Part shown: positions 1-11,313 of the stretch, one piece after another
How the letters are laid out: each line of letters opens with the position of its first letter
Numbering within the stretch: position 1 is the stretch's first letter
Assembly: GCF_051014685.1 (NCBI RefSeq)
Contig: NW_027478976.1
Span: 124,001-188,000, forward strand
Direction of reading: 5' to 3'
Origin: Ptiloglossa arizonensis
Taxonomy: Eukaryota > Arthropoda > Insecta > Hymenoptera > Colletidae
DNA length: 64,000 nucleotides
The notes under the pieces: generated by a model
Databases searched by the model: none
What the model was told of the DNA's origin: nothing
What the model saw: the letters and a program-made list of their open reading frames with translations, nothing else
Program-made: the position numbers and the translations under genes

Positions 1-4
1 CGAA

Positions 5-20
5 CGGATTGACCAATCCG
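5..20. repeat. Near-perfect 16-bp palindrome, once per monomer (p5-20)
   Basis: CGGATTG-AC-CAATCCG is a 7-bp inverted repeat around a 2-bp centre. It recurs in almost every one of the 365 copies and is among the least variable parts of the monomer. The few changes include A11 near 4386 and 7011 (GATTAACC), G8 near 14708, T12 near 33611 and 36586, and C18 near 53392 and 56892. Dyads of this size in satellites are often sites for dimeric DNA-binding proteins or weak cruciforms. No specific binder can be named from the sequence. Confidence 0.85.
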
Positions 21-23
21 AAA

Positions 24-52
24 AGTTTCTGTTGCATCTGAAAGTAGAAACT
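24..52. repeat. Inverted repeat AGTTTCT / AGAAACT (p24-30 / p46-52)
   Basis: A perfect 7-bp inverted repeat is separated by 15 bases (p31-45). A transcript, or single-stranded DNA, could fold it into a hairpin. The variable base p31 (G or A) lies at the loop edge and leaves the stem intact. The rarer A26 variant (376, 1076, 5451, 11926, 13326, 21899, 60050, 61625, 63375) creates an A-A mismatch in the stem. The A47 variant at 14397 and 18246 breaks another pair. Function is unknown. Confidence 0.75.
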
Positions 53-125
53 CGCCCCATTACAACGGTATGAGTAGTTTTCCCCTAGGCCGTTCTAGTT
101 ATTCGTTTCGAGCATCAGAACTGCG

Positions 126-144
126 AAAATTTTGAGTTTCTCAA
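126..144. repeat. A4T4 tract overlapping a TTGAG-TTT-CTCAA dyad in T133 monomers
   Basis: In monomers with T133, p126-133 reads AAAATTTT, a self-complementary tract of the kind associated with intrinsic DNA bending. The next bases form the perfect dyad TTGAG-TTT-CTCAA (p132-144). In G133 monomers the tract becomes AAAATTTG and the dyad has an internal mismatch. The G130 variant (for example 30578, 33203, 34078, 36178, 52454) interrupts the A4T4 tract from the other side. One diagnostic base therefore changes two structural features. Confidence 0.75.
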
Positions 145-170
145 GCGTTTCTTACCCCAAAACTGCCATA

Positions 171-180
171 TCTCGCGAAC
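171..180. repeat. Monomer junction with TCGCGA hexamer
   Basis: Each junction reads TCTCGCGAAC and includes the 6-bp palindrome TCGCGA (an NruI recognition sequence) with two CpGs. It is present at practically every boundary. One clear loss is at 9626, where the first C of a monomer is T, as expected from a CpG to TpG transition. The near-universal site would give a 175-bp ladder on digestion. Confidence 0.9.
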
Positions 181-222
181 GGATTGACCAATCCGAAAAG
201 TTTCTGTTGCATCTGAAAGTAG

Positions 223-255
223 AAACTAGCCCCATTACAACGGTATGAGTAGTTT
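223..255. repeat. Inverted repeat AAACTA / TAGTTT (p48-53 / p75-80)
   Basis: Shown in the second monomer: AAACTA at 223-228 and TAGTTT at 250-255, a perfect 6-bp inverted repeat with a 21-base loop. Its left arm overlaps the right arm of the p24-52 inverted repeat, so the two pairings exclude each other. C53 monomers (for example the first, and many at 1-10 kb and 49-63 kb) lose the last pair. C79 monomers (AGTCTTCC, for example near 9004 and 10754) also lose a pair. Confidence 0.65.
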
Positions 256-434
256 TCCCCTAGGCCGTTCTAGTTATTCGTTTCGAGCATCAGAACTGCG
301 AAAATTTTGAGTTTCTCAAGCGTTTCTTACCCCAAAACTGCCATATCTCGCGAACGGATTGACCAATCCGAAAAGATTCTATTGCATCTGAAAGTAGAAA
401 CTAGCCCCATTACAACGGTATGAGTAGTTTTCCC

Positions 435-448
435 CTAGACCGTTCTAG
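435..448. repeat. CTAGA-CCGT-TCTAG dyad in A89 monomers (p85-98)
   Basis: Shown in the third monomer. The arms CTAGA and TCTAG flank a 4-base loop. It contains two CTAG tetranucleotides whose starts are 10 bp apart, about one helical turn. In G89 monomers the inner pair is lost and the sequence gains CCTAGG. T97 monomers, common at 49-64 kb and nearly all G89, lose the second CTAG as well. The A91 variant near 5516, 11991, 13391 and 21964 changes only the loop. Confidence 0.75.
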
Positions 449-3239
449 TTATTCGTTTCGAGTATCAGAACTGCGAAAATTTGGAGTTTCTCAAGCGTTT
501 CTTACCACAAAACTGCCATATCTCGCGAACGGATTGACCAATCCGAAAAGTTTCTGTTGCATCTGAAAGTAGAAACTAGCCCCATTACAACGGTATGAGT
601 AGTTTTCCCCTAGACCGTTCTAGTTATTCGTTTCGAGCATCAGAACTGCGAAAATTTGGAGTTTCTCAAGCGTTTCTTACCTCAAAACTGCCATATCTCG
701 CGAACGGATTGACCAATCCGAAAAGTTTCTGTTGCATCTGAAAGTAGAAACTAGCCCCATTACAACGGTATGAGTAGTTTTCCCCTAGACCGTTCTAGTT
801 ATTCGTTTCGAGCATCAGAACTGCGAAAATTTGGAGTTTCTCAAGCGTTTCTTACCTCAAAACTGCCATATCTCGCGAACGGATTGACCAATCCGAAAAG
901 TTTCTGTTGCATCTGAAAGTAGAAACTCGCCCCATTACAACGGTATGAGTAGTTTTCCCCTAGGCCGTTCTAGTTATTCGTTTCGAGCATCAGAACTGCG
1001 AAAATTTTGAGTTTCTCAAGCGTTTCTTACCCCAAAACTGCCATATCTCGCGAACGGATTGACCAATCCGAAAAGATTCTATTGCATCTGAAAGTAGAAA
1101 CTAGCCCCATTACAACGGTATGAGTAGTTTTCCCCTAGACCGTTCTAGTTATTCGTTTCGAGTATCAGAACTGCGAAAATTTGGAGTTTCTCAAGCGTTT
1201 CTTACCACAAAACTGCCATATCTCGCGAACGGATTGACCAATCCGAAAAGTTTCTGTTGCATCTGAAAGTAGAAACTAGCCCCATTACAACGGTATGAGT
1301 AGTTTTCCCCTAGACCGTTCTAGTTATTCGTTTCGAGCATCAGAACTGCGAAAATTTGGAGTTTCTCAAGCGTTTCTTACCTCAAAACTGCCATATCTCG
1401 CGAACGGATTGACCAATCCGAAAAGTTTCTGTTGCATCTGAAAGTAGAAACTCGCCCCATTACAACGGTATGAGTAGTTTTCCCCTAGGCCGTTCTAGTT
1501 ATTCGTTTCGAGTATCAGAACTGCGAAAATTTGGAGTTTCTCAAGCGTTTCTTACCACAAAACTGCCATATCTCGCGAACGGATTGACCAATCCGAAAAG
1601 TTTCTGTTGCATCTGAAAGTAGAAACTAGCCCCATTACAACGGTATGAGTAGTTTTCCCCTAGACCGTTCTAGTTATTCGTTTCGAGCATCAGAACTGCG
1701 AAAATTTGGAGTTTCTCAAGCATTTCTTACCCCAAAACTGCCATATCTCGCGAACGGATTGACCAATCCGAAAAGTTTCTGTTGCATCTGAAAGTAGAAA
1801 CTAGCCCCATTACAACGGTATGAGTAGTTTTCCCCTAGGCCGTTCTAGTTATTCGTTTCGAGCATCAGAACTGCGAAAATTTTGAGTTTCTCAAGCGTTT
1901 CTTACCCCAAAACTGCCATATCTCGCGAACGGATTGACCAATCCGAAAAGTTTCTGTTGCATCTGAAAGTAGAAACTAGCCCCATTACAACGGTATGAGT
2001 AGTTTTCCCCTAGACCGTTCTAGTTATTCGTTTCGAGCATCAGAACTGCGAAAATTTGGAGTTTCTCAAGCGTTTCTTACCTCAAAACTGCCATATCTCG
2101 CGAACGGATTGACCAATCCGAAAAGTTTCTGTTGCATCTGAAAGTAGAAACTCGCCCCATTACAACGGTATGAGTAGTTTTCCCCTAGGCCGTTCTAGTT
2201 ATTCGTTTCGAGCATCAGAACTGCGAAAATTTGGAGTTTCTCAAGCGTTTCTTACCCCAAAACTGCCATATCTCGCGAACGGATTGACCAATCCGAAAAG
2301 TTTCTGTTGCATCTGAAAGTAGAAACTAGCCCCATTACAACGGTATGAGTAGTTTTCCCCTAGACCGTTCTAGTTATTCGTTTCGAGCATCAGAACTGCG
2401 AAAATTTGGAGTTTCTCAAGCGTTTCTTACCTCAAAACTGCCATATCTCGCGAACGGATTGACCAATCCGAAAAGTTTCTGTTGCATCTGAAAGTAGAAA
2501 CTAGCCCCATTACAACGGTATGAGTAGTTTTCCCCTAGACCGTTCTAGTTATTCGTTTCGAGCATCAGAACTGCGAAAATTTGGAGTTTGTCAAGCGTTT
2601 CTTACCTCAAAACTGCCATATCTCGCGAACGGATTGACCAATCCGAAAAGTTTCTGTTGCATCTGAAAGTAGAAACTAGCCCCATTACAACGGTATGAGT
2701 AGTTTTCCCCTAGACCGTTCTAGTTATTCGTTTCGAGCATCAGAACTGCGAAAATTTGGAGTTTCTCAAGCGTTTCTTACCTCAAAACTGCCATATCTCG
2801 CGAACGGATTGACCAATCCGAAAAGTTTCTGTTGCATCTGAAAGTAGAAACTCGCCCCATTACAACGGTATGAGTAGTTTTCCCCTAGGCCGTTCTAGTT
2901 ATTCGTTTCGAGCATCAGAACTGCGAAAATTTGGAGTTTCTCAAGCGTTTCTTACCTCAAAACTGCCATATCTCGCGAACGGATTGACCAATCCGCGAAG
3001 TTTCTGTTGCATCTGAAAGTAGAAACTAGCCCCATTACAACTGTATGAGTAGTTTTCCCCTAGGCCGTTCTAGTTATTCGTTTCGAACATCAGAACTGCG
3101 AAAATTTTGAGTTTCTCAAGCGTTTCCTACCCCAAAACTGCCATATCTCGCGAACGGATTGACCAATCCGAAAAGTTTCTATTGCATCTGAAAGTAGAAA
3201 CTAGCCCCATTATAACGGTATGAGTAGTTTTCCCCTAGA

Positions 3240-4706
3240 CCGTTCTAGTTATTCGTTTCGAGCATCAGAACTGCGAAAATTTTGAGTTTCTCAAGCGTTT
3301 CTTACCCCAAAACTGCCATATCTCGCGAACGGATTGACCAATCCGAAAAGTTTCTATTGCATCTGAAAGTAGAAACTAGCCCCATTATAACGGTATGAGT
3401 AGTTTTCCCCTAGACCGTTCTAGTTATTCGTTTCGAGTATCAGTACTGCGAAAATTTGGAGTTTCTCAAGCGTTTCTTACCCCAAAACTGCCATATCTCG
3501 CGAACGGATTGACCAATCCGAAAAGTTTCTGTTGCATCTGAAAGTAGAAACTAGCCCCATTACAACGGTATGAGTAGTTTTCCCCTAGGCCGTTCTAGTT
3601 ATTCGTTTCGAGCATCAGAACTGCGAAAATTTTGAGTTTCTCAAGCGTTTCTTACCCCAAAACTGCCATATCTCGCGAACGGATTGACCAATCCGAAAAG
3701 TTTCTATTGCATCTGAAAGTAGAAACTAGCCCCATTATAACGGTATGAGTAGTTTTCCCCTAGACCGTTCTAGTTATTCGTTTCGAGTATCAGAACTGCG
3801 AAAATTTGGAGTTTCTCAAGCGTTTCTTACCCCAAAACTGCCATATCTCGCGAACGGATTGACCAATCCGAAAAGTTTCTATTGCATCTGAAAGTAGAAA
3901 CTAGCCCCATTATAACGGTATGAGTAGTTTTCCCCTAGACCGTTCTAGTTATTCGTTTCGAGTATCAGAACTGCGAAAATTTGGAGTTTCTCAAGCGTTT
4001 CTTACCCCAAACCTGCCATATCTCGCGAACGGATTGACCAATCCGAAAAGTTTCTGTTGCATCTGAAAGTAGAAACTAGCCCCATTACAACGGTATGAGT
4101 AGTTTTCCCCTAGACCGTTCTAGTTATTCGTTTCGAGCATCAGAACTGCGAAAATTTGGAGTTTCTCAAGCGTTTCTTACCTCAAAACTGCCATATCTCG
4201 CGAACGGATTGACCAATCCGAAAAGTTTCTGTTGCATCTGAAAGTAGAAACTAGCCCCATTACAACGGTATGAGTAGTTTTCCCCTAGGCCGTTCTAGTT
4301 ATTCGTTTCGAGCATCAGAACTGCGAAAATTTTGAGTTTCTCAAGCGTTTCTTACCCCAAAACTGCCATATCTCGCGAACGGATTAACCAATCCGAAAAG
4401 TTTCTATTGCATCTGAAAGTAGAAACTAGCCCCATTACAACGGTATGAGTAGTTTTCCCCTAGACCGTTCTAGTTATTCGTTTCGAGTATCAGAACTGCG
4501 AAAATTTGGAGTTTCTCAAGCATTTCTTACCCCAAAACTGCCATATCTCGCGAACGGATTGACCAATCCGAAAAGTTTCTGTTGCATCTGAAAGTAGAAA
4601 CTAGCCCCATTACAACGGTATGAGTAGTTTTCCCCTAGGCCGTTCTAGTTATTCGTTTCGAGCATCAGAACTGCGAAAATTTTGAGTTTCTCAAGCGTTT
4701 CTTACC
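3240..4706 (+). repeat. Duplicated segment, copy 1 (15-monomer offset, 2,625 bp)
   Basis: Matches 5865-7331 with no difference that I could find. Shared rare markers: CAGTACTG (3444/6069), an AAACCTG junction (4012/6637), GATTAACC (4386/7011) and A147 (near 4522/7147). The left limit is the last informative difference (p89 of the copy at 3151). The right limit is p157 of the copy at 4551. Confidence 0.9.
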
Positions 4707-5864
4707 CCAAAACTGCCATATCTCGCGAACGGATTGACCAATCCGAAAAGTTTCTGTTGCATCTGAAAGTAGAAACTAGCCCCATTACAACGGTATGAGT
4801 AGTTTTCCCCTAGACCGTTCTAGTTATTCGTTTCGAGCATCAGAACTGCGAAAATTTGGAGTTTCTCAAGCGTTTCTTACCTCAAAACTGCCATATCTCG
4901 CGAACGGATTGACCAATCCGAAAAGTTTCTGTTGCATCTGAAAGTAGAAACTCGCCCCATTACAACGGTATGAGTAGTTTTCCCCTAGGCCGTTCTAGTT
5001 ATTCGTTTCGAGCATCAGAACTGCGAAAATTTGGAGTTTCTCAAGCGTTTCTTACCCCAAAACTGCCATATCTCGCGAACGGATTGACCAATCCGAAAAG
5101 TTTCTGTTGCATCTGAAAGTAGAAACTAGCCCCATTACAACGGTATGAGTAGTTTTCCCCTAGACCGTTCTAGTTATTCGTTTCGAGCATCAGAACTGCG
5201 AAAATTTGGAGTTTCTCAAGCGTTTCTTACCTCAAAACTGCCATATCTCGCGAACGGATTGACCAATCCGAAAAGTTTCTGTTGCATCTGAAAGTAGAAA
5301 CTAGCCCCATTACAACGGTATGAGTAGTTTTCCCCTAGACCGTTCTAGTTATTCGTTTCGAGCATCAGAACTGCGAAAATTTTGAGTTTCTCAAGCGTTT
5401 CTTACCCCAAAACTGCCATATCTCGCGAACGGATTGACCAATCCGAAAAGATTCTATTGCATCTGAAAGTAGAAACTAGCCCCATTACAACGGTATGAGT
5501 AGTTTTCCCCTAGACAGTTCTAGTTATTCGTTTCGAGTATCAGAACTGCGAAAATTTGGAGTTTCTCAAGCGTTTCTTACCCCAAAACTGCCATATCTCG
5601 CGAACGGATTGACCAATCCGAAAAGTTTCTGTTGCATCTGAAAGTAGAAACTAGCCCCATTACAACGGTATGAGTAGTTTTCCCCTAGACCGTTCTAGTT
5701 ATTCGTTTCGAGCATCAGAACTGCGAAAATTTGTAGTTTCTCAAGCGTTTCTTACCTCAAAACTGCCATATCTCGCGAACGGATTGACCAATCCGCAAAG
5801 TTTCTGTTGCATCTGAAAGTAGAAACTAGCCCCATTACAACGGTATGAGTAGTTTTCCCCTAGG
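4707..5864 (+). repeat. Satellite between the two 15-offset copies
   Basis: About 6.6 monomers, including C53/G89 (4901), A89 forms, and the A26 plus A91 copy at 5426, which matches copies at 11901 and 13301. The copy at 5601 carries TTTGTAGT (T134), seen again at 12076, 13476 and 17325. The stretch 4901-5380 reappears at 7351-7830 with a 14-monomer offset, so the second duplicate lost one monomer relative to the first. No gene. Confidence 0.8.
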
Positions 5865-7331
5865 CCGTTCTAGTTATTCGTTTCGAGCATCAGAACTGCG
5901 AAAATTTTGAGTTTCTCAAGCGTTTCTTACCCCAAAACTGCCATATCTCGCGAACGGATTGACCAATCCGAAAAGTTTCTATTGCATCTGAAAGTAGAAA
6001 CTAGCCCCATTATAACGGTATGAGTAGTTTTCCCCTAGACCGTTCTAGTTATTCGTTTCGAGTATCAGTACTGCGAAAATTTGGAGTTTCTCAAGCGTTT
6101 CTTACCCCAAAACTGCCATATCTCGCGAACGGATTGACCAATCCGAAAAGTTTCTGTTGCATCTGAAAGTAGAAACTAGCCCCATTACAACGGTATGAGT
6201 AGTTTTCCCCTAGGCCGTTCTAGTTATTCGTTTCGAGCATCAGAACTGCGAAAATTTTGAGTTTCTCAAGCGTTTCTTACCCCAAAACTGCCATATCTCG
6301 CGAACGGATTGACCAATCCGAAAAGTTTCTATTGCATCTGAAAGTAGAAACTAGCCCCATTATAACGGTATGAGTAGTTTTCCCCTAGACCGTTCTAGTT
6401 ATTCGTTTCGAGTATCAGAACTGCGAAAATTTGGAGTTTCTCAAGCGTTTCTTACCCCAAAACTGCCATATCTCGCGAACGGATTGACCAATCCGAAAAG
6501 TTTCTATTGCATCTGAAAGTAGAAACTAGCCCCATTATAACGGTATGAGTAGTTTTCCCCTAGACCGTTCTAGTTATTCGTTTCGAGTATCAGAACTGCG
6601 AAAATTTGGAGTTTCTCAAGCGTTTCTTACCCCAAACCTGCCATATCTCGCGAACGGATTGACCAATCCGAAAAGTTTCTGTTGCATCTGAAAGTAGAAA
6701 CTAGCCCCATTACAACGGTATGAGTAGTTTTCCCCTAGACCGTTCTAGTTATTCGTTTCGAGCATCAGAACTGCGAAAATTTGGAGTTTCTCAAGCGTTT
6801 CTTACCTCAAAACTGCCATATCTCGCGAACGGATTGACCAATCCGAAAAGTTTCTGTTGCATCTGAAAGTAGAAACTAGCCCCATTACAACGGTATGAGT
6901 AGTTTTCCCCTAGGCCGTTCTAGTTATTCGTTTCGAGCATCAGAACTGCGAAAATTTTGAGTTTCTCAAGCGTTTCTTACCCCAAAACTGCCATATCTCG
7001 CGAACGGATTAACCAATCCGAAAAGTTTCTATTGCATCTGAAAGTAGAAACTAGCCCCATTACAACGGTATGAGTAGTTTTCCCCTAGACCGTTCTAGTT
7101 ATTCGTTTCGAGTATCAGAACTGCGAAAATTTGGAGTTTCTCAAGCATTTCTTACCCCAAAACTGCCATATCTCGCGAACGGATTGACCAATCCGAAAAG
7201 TTTCTGTTGCATCTGAAAGTAGAAACTAGCCCCATTACAACGGTATGAGTAGTTTTCCCCTAGGCCGTTCTAGTTATTCGTTTCGAGCATCAGAACTGCG
7301 AAAATTTTGAGTTTCTCAAGCGTTTCTTACC
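5865..7331 (+). repeat. Duplicated segment, copy 2 (15-monomer offset)
   Basis: Second copy of 3240-4706, carrying the same private variants in the same order across eight monomers. Past p157 of the copy at 7176 the match continues against 4901 onward with a 14-monomer offset, which fits a one-monomer deletion or unequal exchange after duplication. Confidence 0.9.
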
Positions 7332-10300
7332 TCAAAACTGCCATATCTCGCGAACGGATTGACCAATCCGAAAAGTTTCTGTTGCATCTGAAAGTAGAAA
7401 CTCGCCCCATTACAACGGTATGAGTAGTTTTCCCCTAGGCCGTTCTAGTTATTCGTTTCGAGCATCAGAACTGCGAAAATTTGGAGTTTCTCAAGCGTTT
7501 CTTACCCCAAAACTGCCATATCTCGCGAACGGATTGACCAATCCGAAAAGTTTCTGTTGCATCTGAAAGTAGAAACTAGCCCCATTACAACGGTATGAGT
7601 AGTTTTCCCCTAGACCGTTCTAGTTATTCGTTTCGAGCATCAGAACTGCGAAAATTTGGAGTTTCTCAAGCGTTTCTTACCTCAAAACTGCCATATCTCG
7701 CGAACGGATTGACCAATCCGAAAAGTTTCTGTTGCATCTGAAAGTAGAAACTAGCCCCATTACAACGGTATGAGTAGTTTTCCCCTAGACCGTTCTAGTT
7801 ATTCGTTTCGAGCATCAGAACTGCGAAAATTTGGAGTTTCTCAAGCGTTTCTTACCTCAAAACTGCCATATCTCGCGAACGGATTGACCAATCCGAAAAG
7901 TTTCTGTTGCATCTGAAAGTAGAAACTCGCCCCATTACAACGGTATGAGTAGTTTTCCCCTAGGCCGTTCTAGTTATTCGTTTCGAGCATCAGAACTGCG
8001 AAAATTTGGAGTTTCTCAAGCGTTTCTTACCTCAAAACTGCCATATCTCGCGAACGGATTGACCAATCCGCAAAGTTTCTGTTGCATCTGAAAGTAGAAA
8101 CTAGCCCCATTACAACTGTATGAGTAGTTTTCCCCTAGGCCGTTCTAGTTATTCGTTTCGAGCATCAGAACTGCGAAAATTTGGAGTTTCTCAAGCGTTT
8201 CTTACCCCAAAACTGCCATATCTCGCGAACGGATTGACCAATCCGAAAAGTTTCTATTGCATCTGAAAGTAGAAACTAGCCCCATTATAACGGTATGAGT
8301 AGTTTTCCCCTAGACCGTTCTAGTTATTCGTTTCGAGTATCAGAACTGCGAAAATTTGGAGTTTCTCAAGCGTTTCTTACACCAAAACTGCCATATCTCG
8401 CGAACGGATTGACCAATCCGAAAAGTTTCTGTTGCATCTGAAAGTAGAAACTAGCCCCATTACAACGGTATGAGTAGTTTTCCCCTAGACCGTTCTAGTT
8501 ATTCGTTTCGAGCATCAGAACTGCGAAAATTTGGAGTTTCTCAAGCGTTTCTTACCTCAAAACTGCCATATCTCGCGAACGGATTGACCAATCCGCAAAG
8601 TTTCTGTTGCATCTGAAAGTAGAAACTAGCCCCATTACAACTGTATGAGTAGTTTTCCCCTAGGCCGTTCTAGTTATTCGTTTCGAACATCAGAACTGCG
8701 AAAATTTTGAATTTCTCAAGCGTTTCCTACCCCAAAACTGCCATATCTCGCGAACGGATTGACCAATCCGAAAAGTTTCTATTGCATCTGAAAGTAGAAA
8801 CTAGCCCCATTATAACGGTATGAGTAGTTTTCCCCTAGACCGTTCTAGTTATTCGTTTCGAGTATCAGAACTGCGAAAATTTGGAGTTTCTCAAGCGTTT
8901 CTTACCCCAAAACTGCCATATCTCGCGAACGGATTGACCAATCCGAAAAGTTTCTGTTGCATCTGAAAGTAGAAACTAGCCCCATTACAACGGTATGAGT
9001 AGTCTTCCCCTAGGCCGTTCTAGTTATTCGTTTCGAGCATCAGAACTGCGAAAATTTGGAGTTTCTCAAGCGTTTCTTACCCCAAAACTGCCATATCTCG
9101 CGAACGGATTGACCAATCCGAAAAGTTTCTGTTGCATCTGAAAGTAGAAACTAGCCCCATTACAACGGTATGAGCAGTTTTCCCCTAGGCCGTTCTAGTT
9201 ATTCGTTTCGAGCATCAGAACTGCGAAAATTTGGAGTTTCTCAAGCGTTTCTTACCCCAAAACTGCCATATCTCGCGAACGGATTGACCAATCCGAAAAG
9301 TTTCTGTTGCATCTGAAAGTAGAAACTAGCCCCATTACAACGGTATGAGTAGTTTTCCCCTAGACCGTTCTAGTTATTCGTTTCGAGCATCAGAACTGCG
9401 AAAATTTGGAGTTTCTCAAGCGTTTCTTACCTCAAAACTGCCATATCTCGCGAACGGATTGACCAATCCGAAAAGTTTCTGTTGCATCTGAAAGTAGAAA
9501 CTAGCCCCATTACAACGGTATGAGTAGTTTTCCCCTAGACCGTTCTAGTTATTCGTTTCGAGCATCAGAACTGCGAAAATTTGGAGTTTCTCAAGCGTTT
9601 CTTACCTCAAAACTGCCATATCTCGTGAACGGATTGACCAATCCGAAAAGTTTCTGTTGCATCTGAAAGTAGAAACTCGCCCCATTACAACGGTATGAGT
9701 AGTTTTCCCCTAGCCCGTTCTAGTTATTCGTTTCGAGCATCAGAACTGCGAAAATTTGGAGTTTCTCAAGCGTTTCCTACCCCAAAACTGCCATATCTCG
9801 CGAACGGATTGACCAATCCGAAAAGTTTCTGTTGCATCTGAAAGTAGAAACTAGCCCCATTACAACGGTATGAGTAGTTTTCCCCTAGACCGTTCTAGTT
9901 ATTCGTTTCGAGCATCAGAACTGCGAAAATTTGGAGTTTCTCAAGCGTTTCTTACCTCAAAACTGCCATATCTCGCGAACGGATTGACCAATCCGAAAAG
10001 TTTCTGTTGCATCTGAAAGTAGAAACTCGCCCCATTACAACGGTATGAGTAGTTTTCCCCTAGGCCGTTCTAGTTATTCGTTTCGAGCATCAGAACTGCG
10101 AAAATTTGGAGTTTCTCAAGCGTTTCTTACCTCAAAACTGCCATATCTCGCGAACGGATTGACCAATCCGAAAAGTTTCTGTTGCATCTGAAAGTAGAAA
10201 CTCGCCCCATTACAACGGTATGAGTAGTTTTCCCCTAGGCCGTTCTAGTTATTCGTTTCGAGCATCAGAACTGCGAAAATTTGGAGTTTCTCAAGCGTTT

Positions 10301-11313
10301 CTTACCTCAAAACTGCCATATCTCGCGAACGGATTGACCAATCCGCAAAGTTTCTGTTGCATCTGAAAGTAGAAACTAGCCCCATTACAACTGTATGAGT
10401 AGTTTTCCCCTAGGCCGTTCTAGTTATTCGTTTCGAATATCAGAACTGCGAAAATTTTGAGTTTCTCAAGCGTTTCCTACCCCAAAACTGCCATATCTCG
10501 CGAACGGATTGACCAATCCGAAAAGTTTCTATTGCATCTGAAAGTAGAAACTAGCCCCATTATAACGGTATGAGTAGTTTTCCCCTAGACCGTTCTAGTT
10601 ATTCGTTTCGAGTATCAGAACTGCGAAAATTTGGAGTTTCTCAAGCGTTTCTTACCCCAAAACTGCCATATCTCGCGAACGGATTGACCAATCCGAAAAG
10701 TTTCTGTTGCATCTGAAAGTAGAAACTAGCCCCATTACAACGGTATGAGTAGTCTTCCCCTAGGCCGTTCCAGTTATTCGTTTCGAGCATCAGAACTGCG
10801 AAAATTTTGAGTTTCTCAAGCGTTTCTTACCCCAAAACTGCCATATCTCGCGAACGGATTGACCAATCCGAAAAGTTTCTGTTGCATCTGAAAGTAGAAA
10901 CTCGCCCCATTACAACGGTATGAGTAGTTTTCCCCTAGGCCGTTCTAGTTATTCGTTTCGAGCATCAGAACTGCGAAAATTTGGAGTTTCTCAAGCGTTT
11001 CTTACCTCAAAACTGCCATATCTCGCGAACGGATTGACCAATCCGCAAAGTTTCTGTTGCATCTGAAAGTAGAAACTAGCCCCATTACAACTGTATGAGT
11101 AGTTTTCCCCTAGGCCGTTCTAGTTATTCGTTTCGAACATCAGAACTGCGAAAATTTTGAGTTTCTCAAGCGTTTCCTACCCCAAAACTGCCATATCTCG
11201 CGAACGGATTGACCAATCCGAAAAGTTTCTATTGCATCTGAAAGTAGAAACTAGCCCCATTATAACGGTATGAGTAGTTTTCCCCTAGACCGTTCTAGTT
11301 ATTCGTTTCGAGT
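7332..11313 (+). repeat. Mixed satellite with a recurring C21/T67/A112 - type B - C79 block
   Basis: About 23 monomers. A three-monomer block recurs at 8576, 10326 and 11026. It holds one copy with C21, T67, A112 and C152, then a type B copy, then a copy with C79 (AGTCTTCC). A112 creates TTCGAA. The copy at 10326 has both A112 and T113. Other private changes are A136 near 8711 (TTTTGAATTTC), C75 near 9175, T1 at 9626 and C90 near 9715. No gene or insertion. Confidence 0.82.
9626..9626 (+). other. CpG to TpG change at a monomer junction
   Basis: The junction reads CTCGTGAAC in place of CTCGCGAAC, abolishing the TCGCGA palindrome. It is the only junction loss of this kind I noticed. Confidence 0.8.

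Larger units (their letters stand above)
1..175 (+). repeat. Reference monomer (first copy) defining positions p1-p175
   Basis: This copy fixes the numbering used in the other entries. It starts with CGAACGGATTGACCAATCCG (p1-20) and ends with TCTCG (p171-175), so each junction reads TCTCGCGAAC. Landmarks are a dyad at p5-20, an inverted repeat p24-30/p46-52, CTAG at p85-88 and p95-98, an A4T4 tract at p126-133 and a dyad at p132-144. Its diagnostic state is A21 T26 G31 C53 C63 G67 G89 C113 T133 C157, a type A monomer with the less common C53. The phase is arbitrary because the window opens inside the array. Confidence 0.97.
1..3239 (+). repeat. Left segment: G31 monomers with C53/G89 and A89 forms, 4-mer echo
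   Basis: Monomers 1 to about 18 are mostly G31 C63, mixing C53/G89 copies (1, 876, 1401, 2101, 2801) with A53/A89 copies. Position p157 alternates among C, T and the uncommon A (near 507, 1207 and 1557). A 700-bp (4-monomer) echo is visible: 229-752 matches 929-1452, including the rare A26 copies at 351 and 1051. The copy at 2976 carries C21 G22 T67 A112 C152, the leftmost member of the C21/T67/A112 haplotype. No gene or other element is present. Confidence 0.85.

Noticed and set aside
101..125. CENP-B box match around ATTCGTTTCGAGCATC
   Set aside because: The TTCG start is present, but the required A and CGGG at the fixed spacing are missing on both strands.
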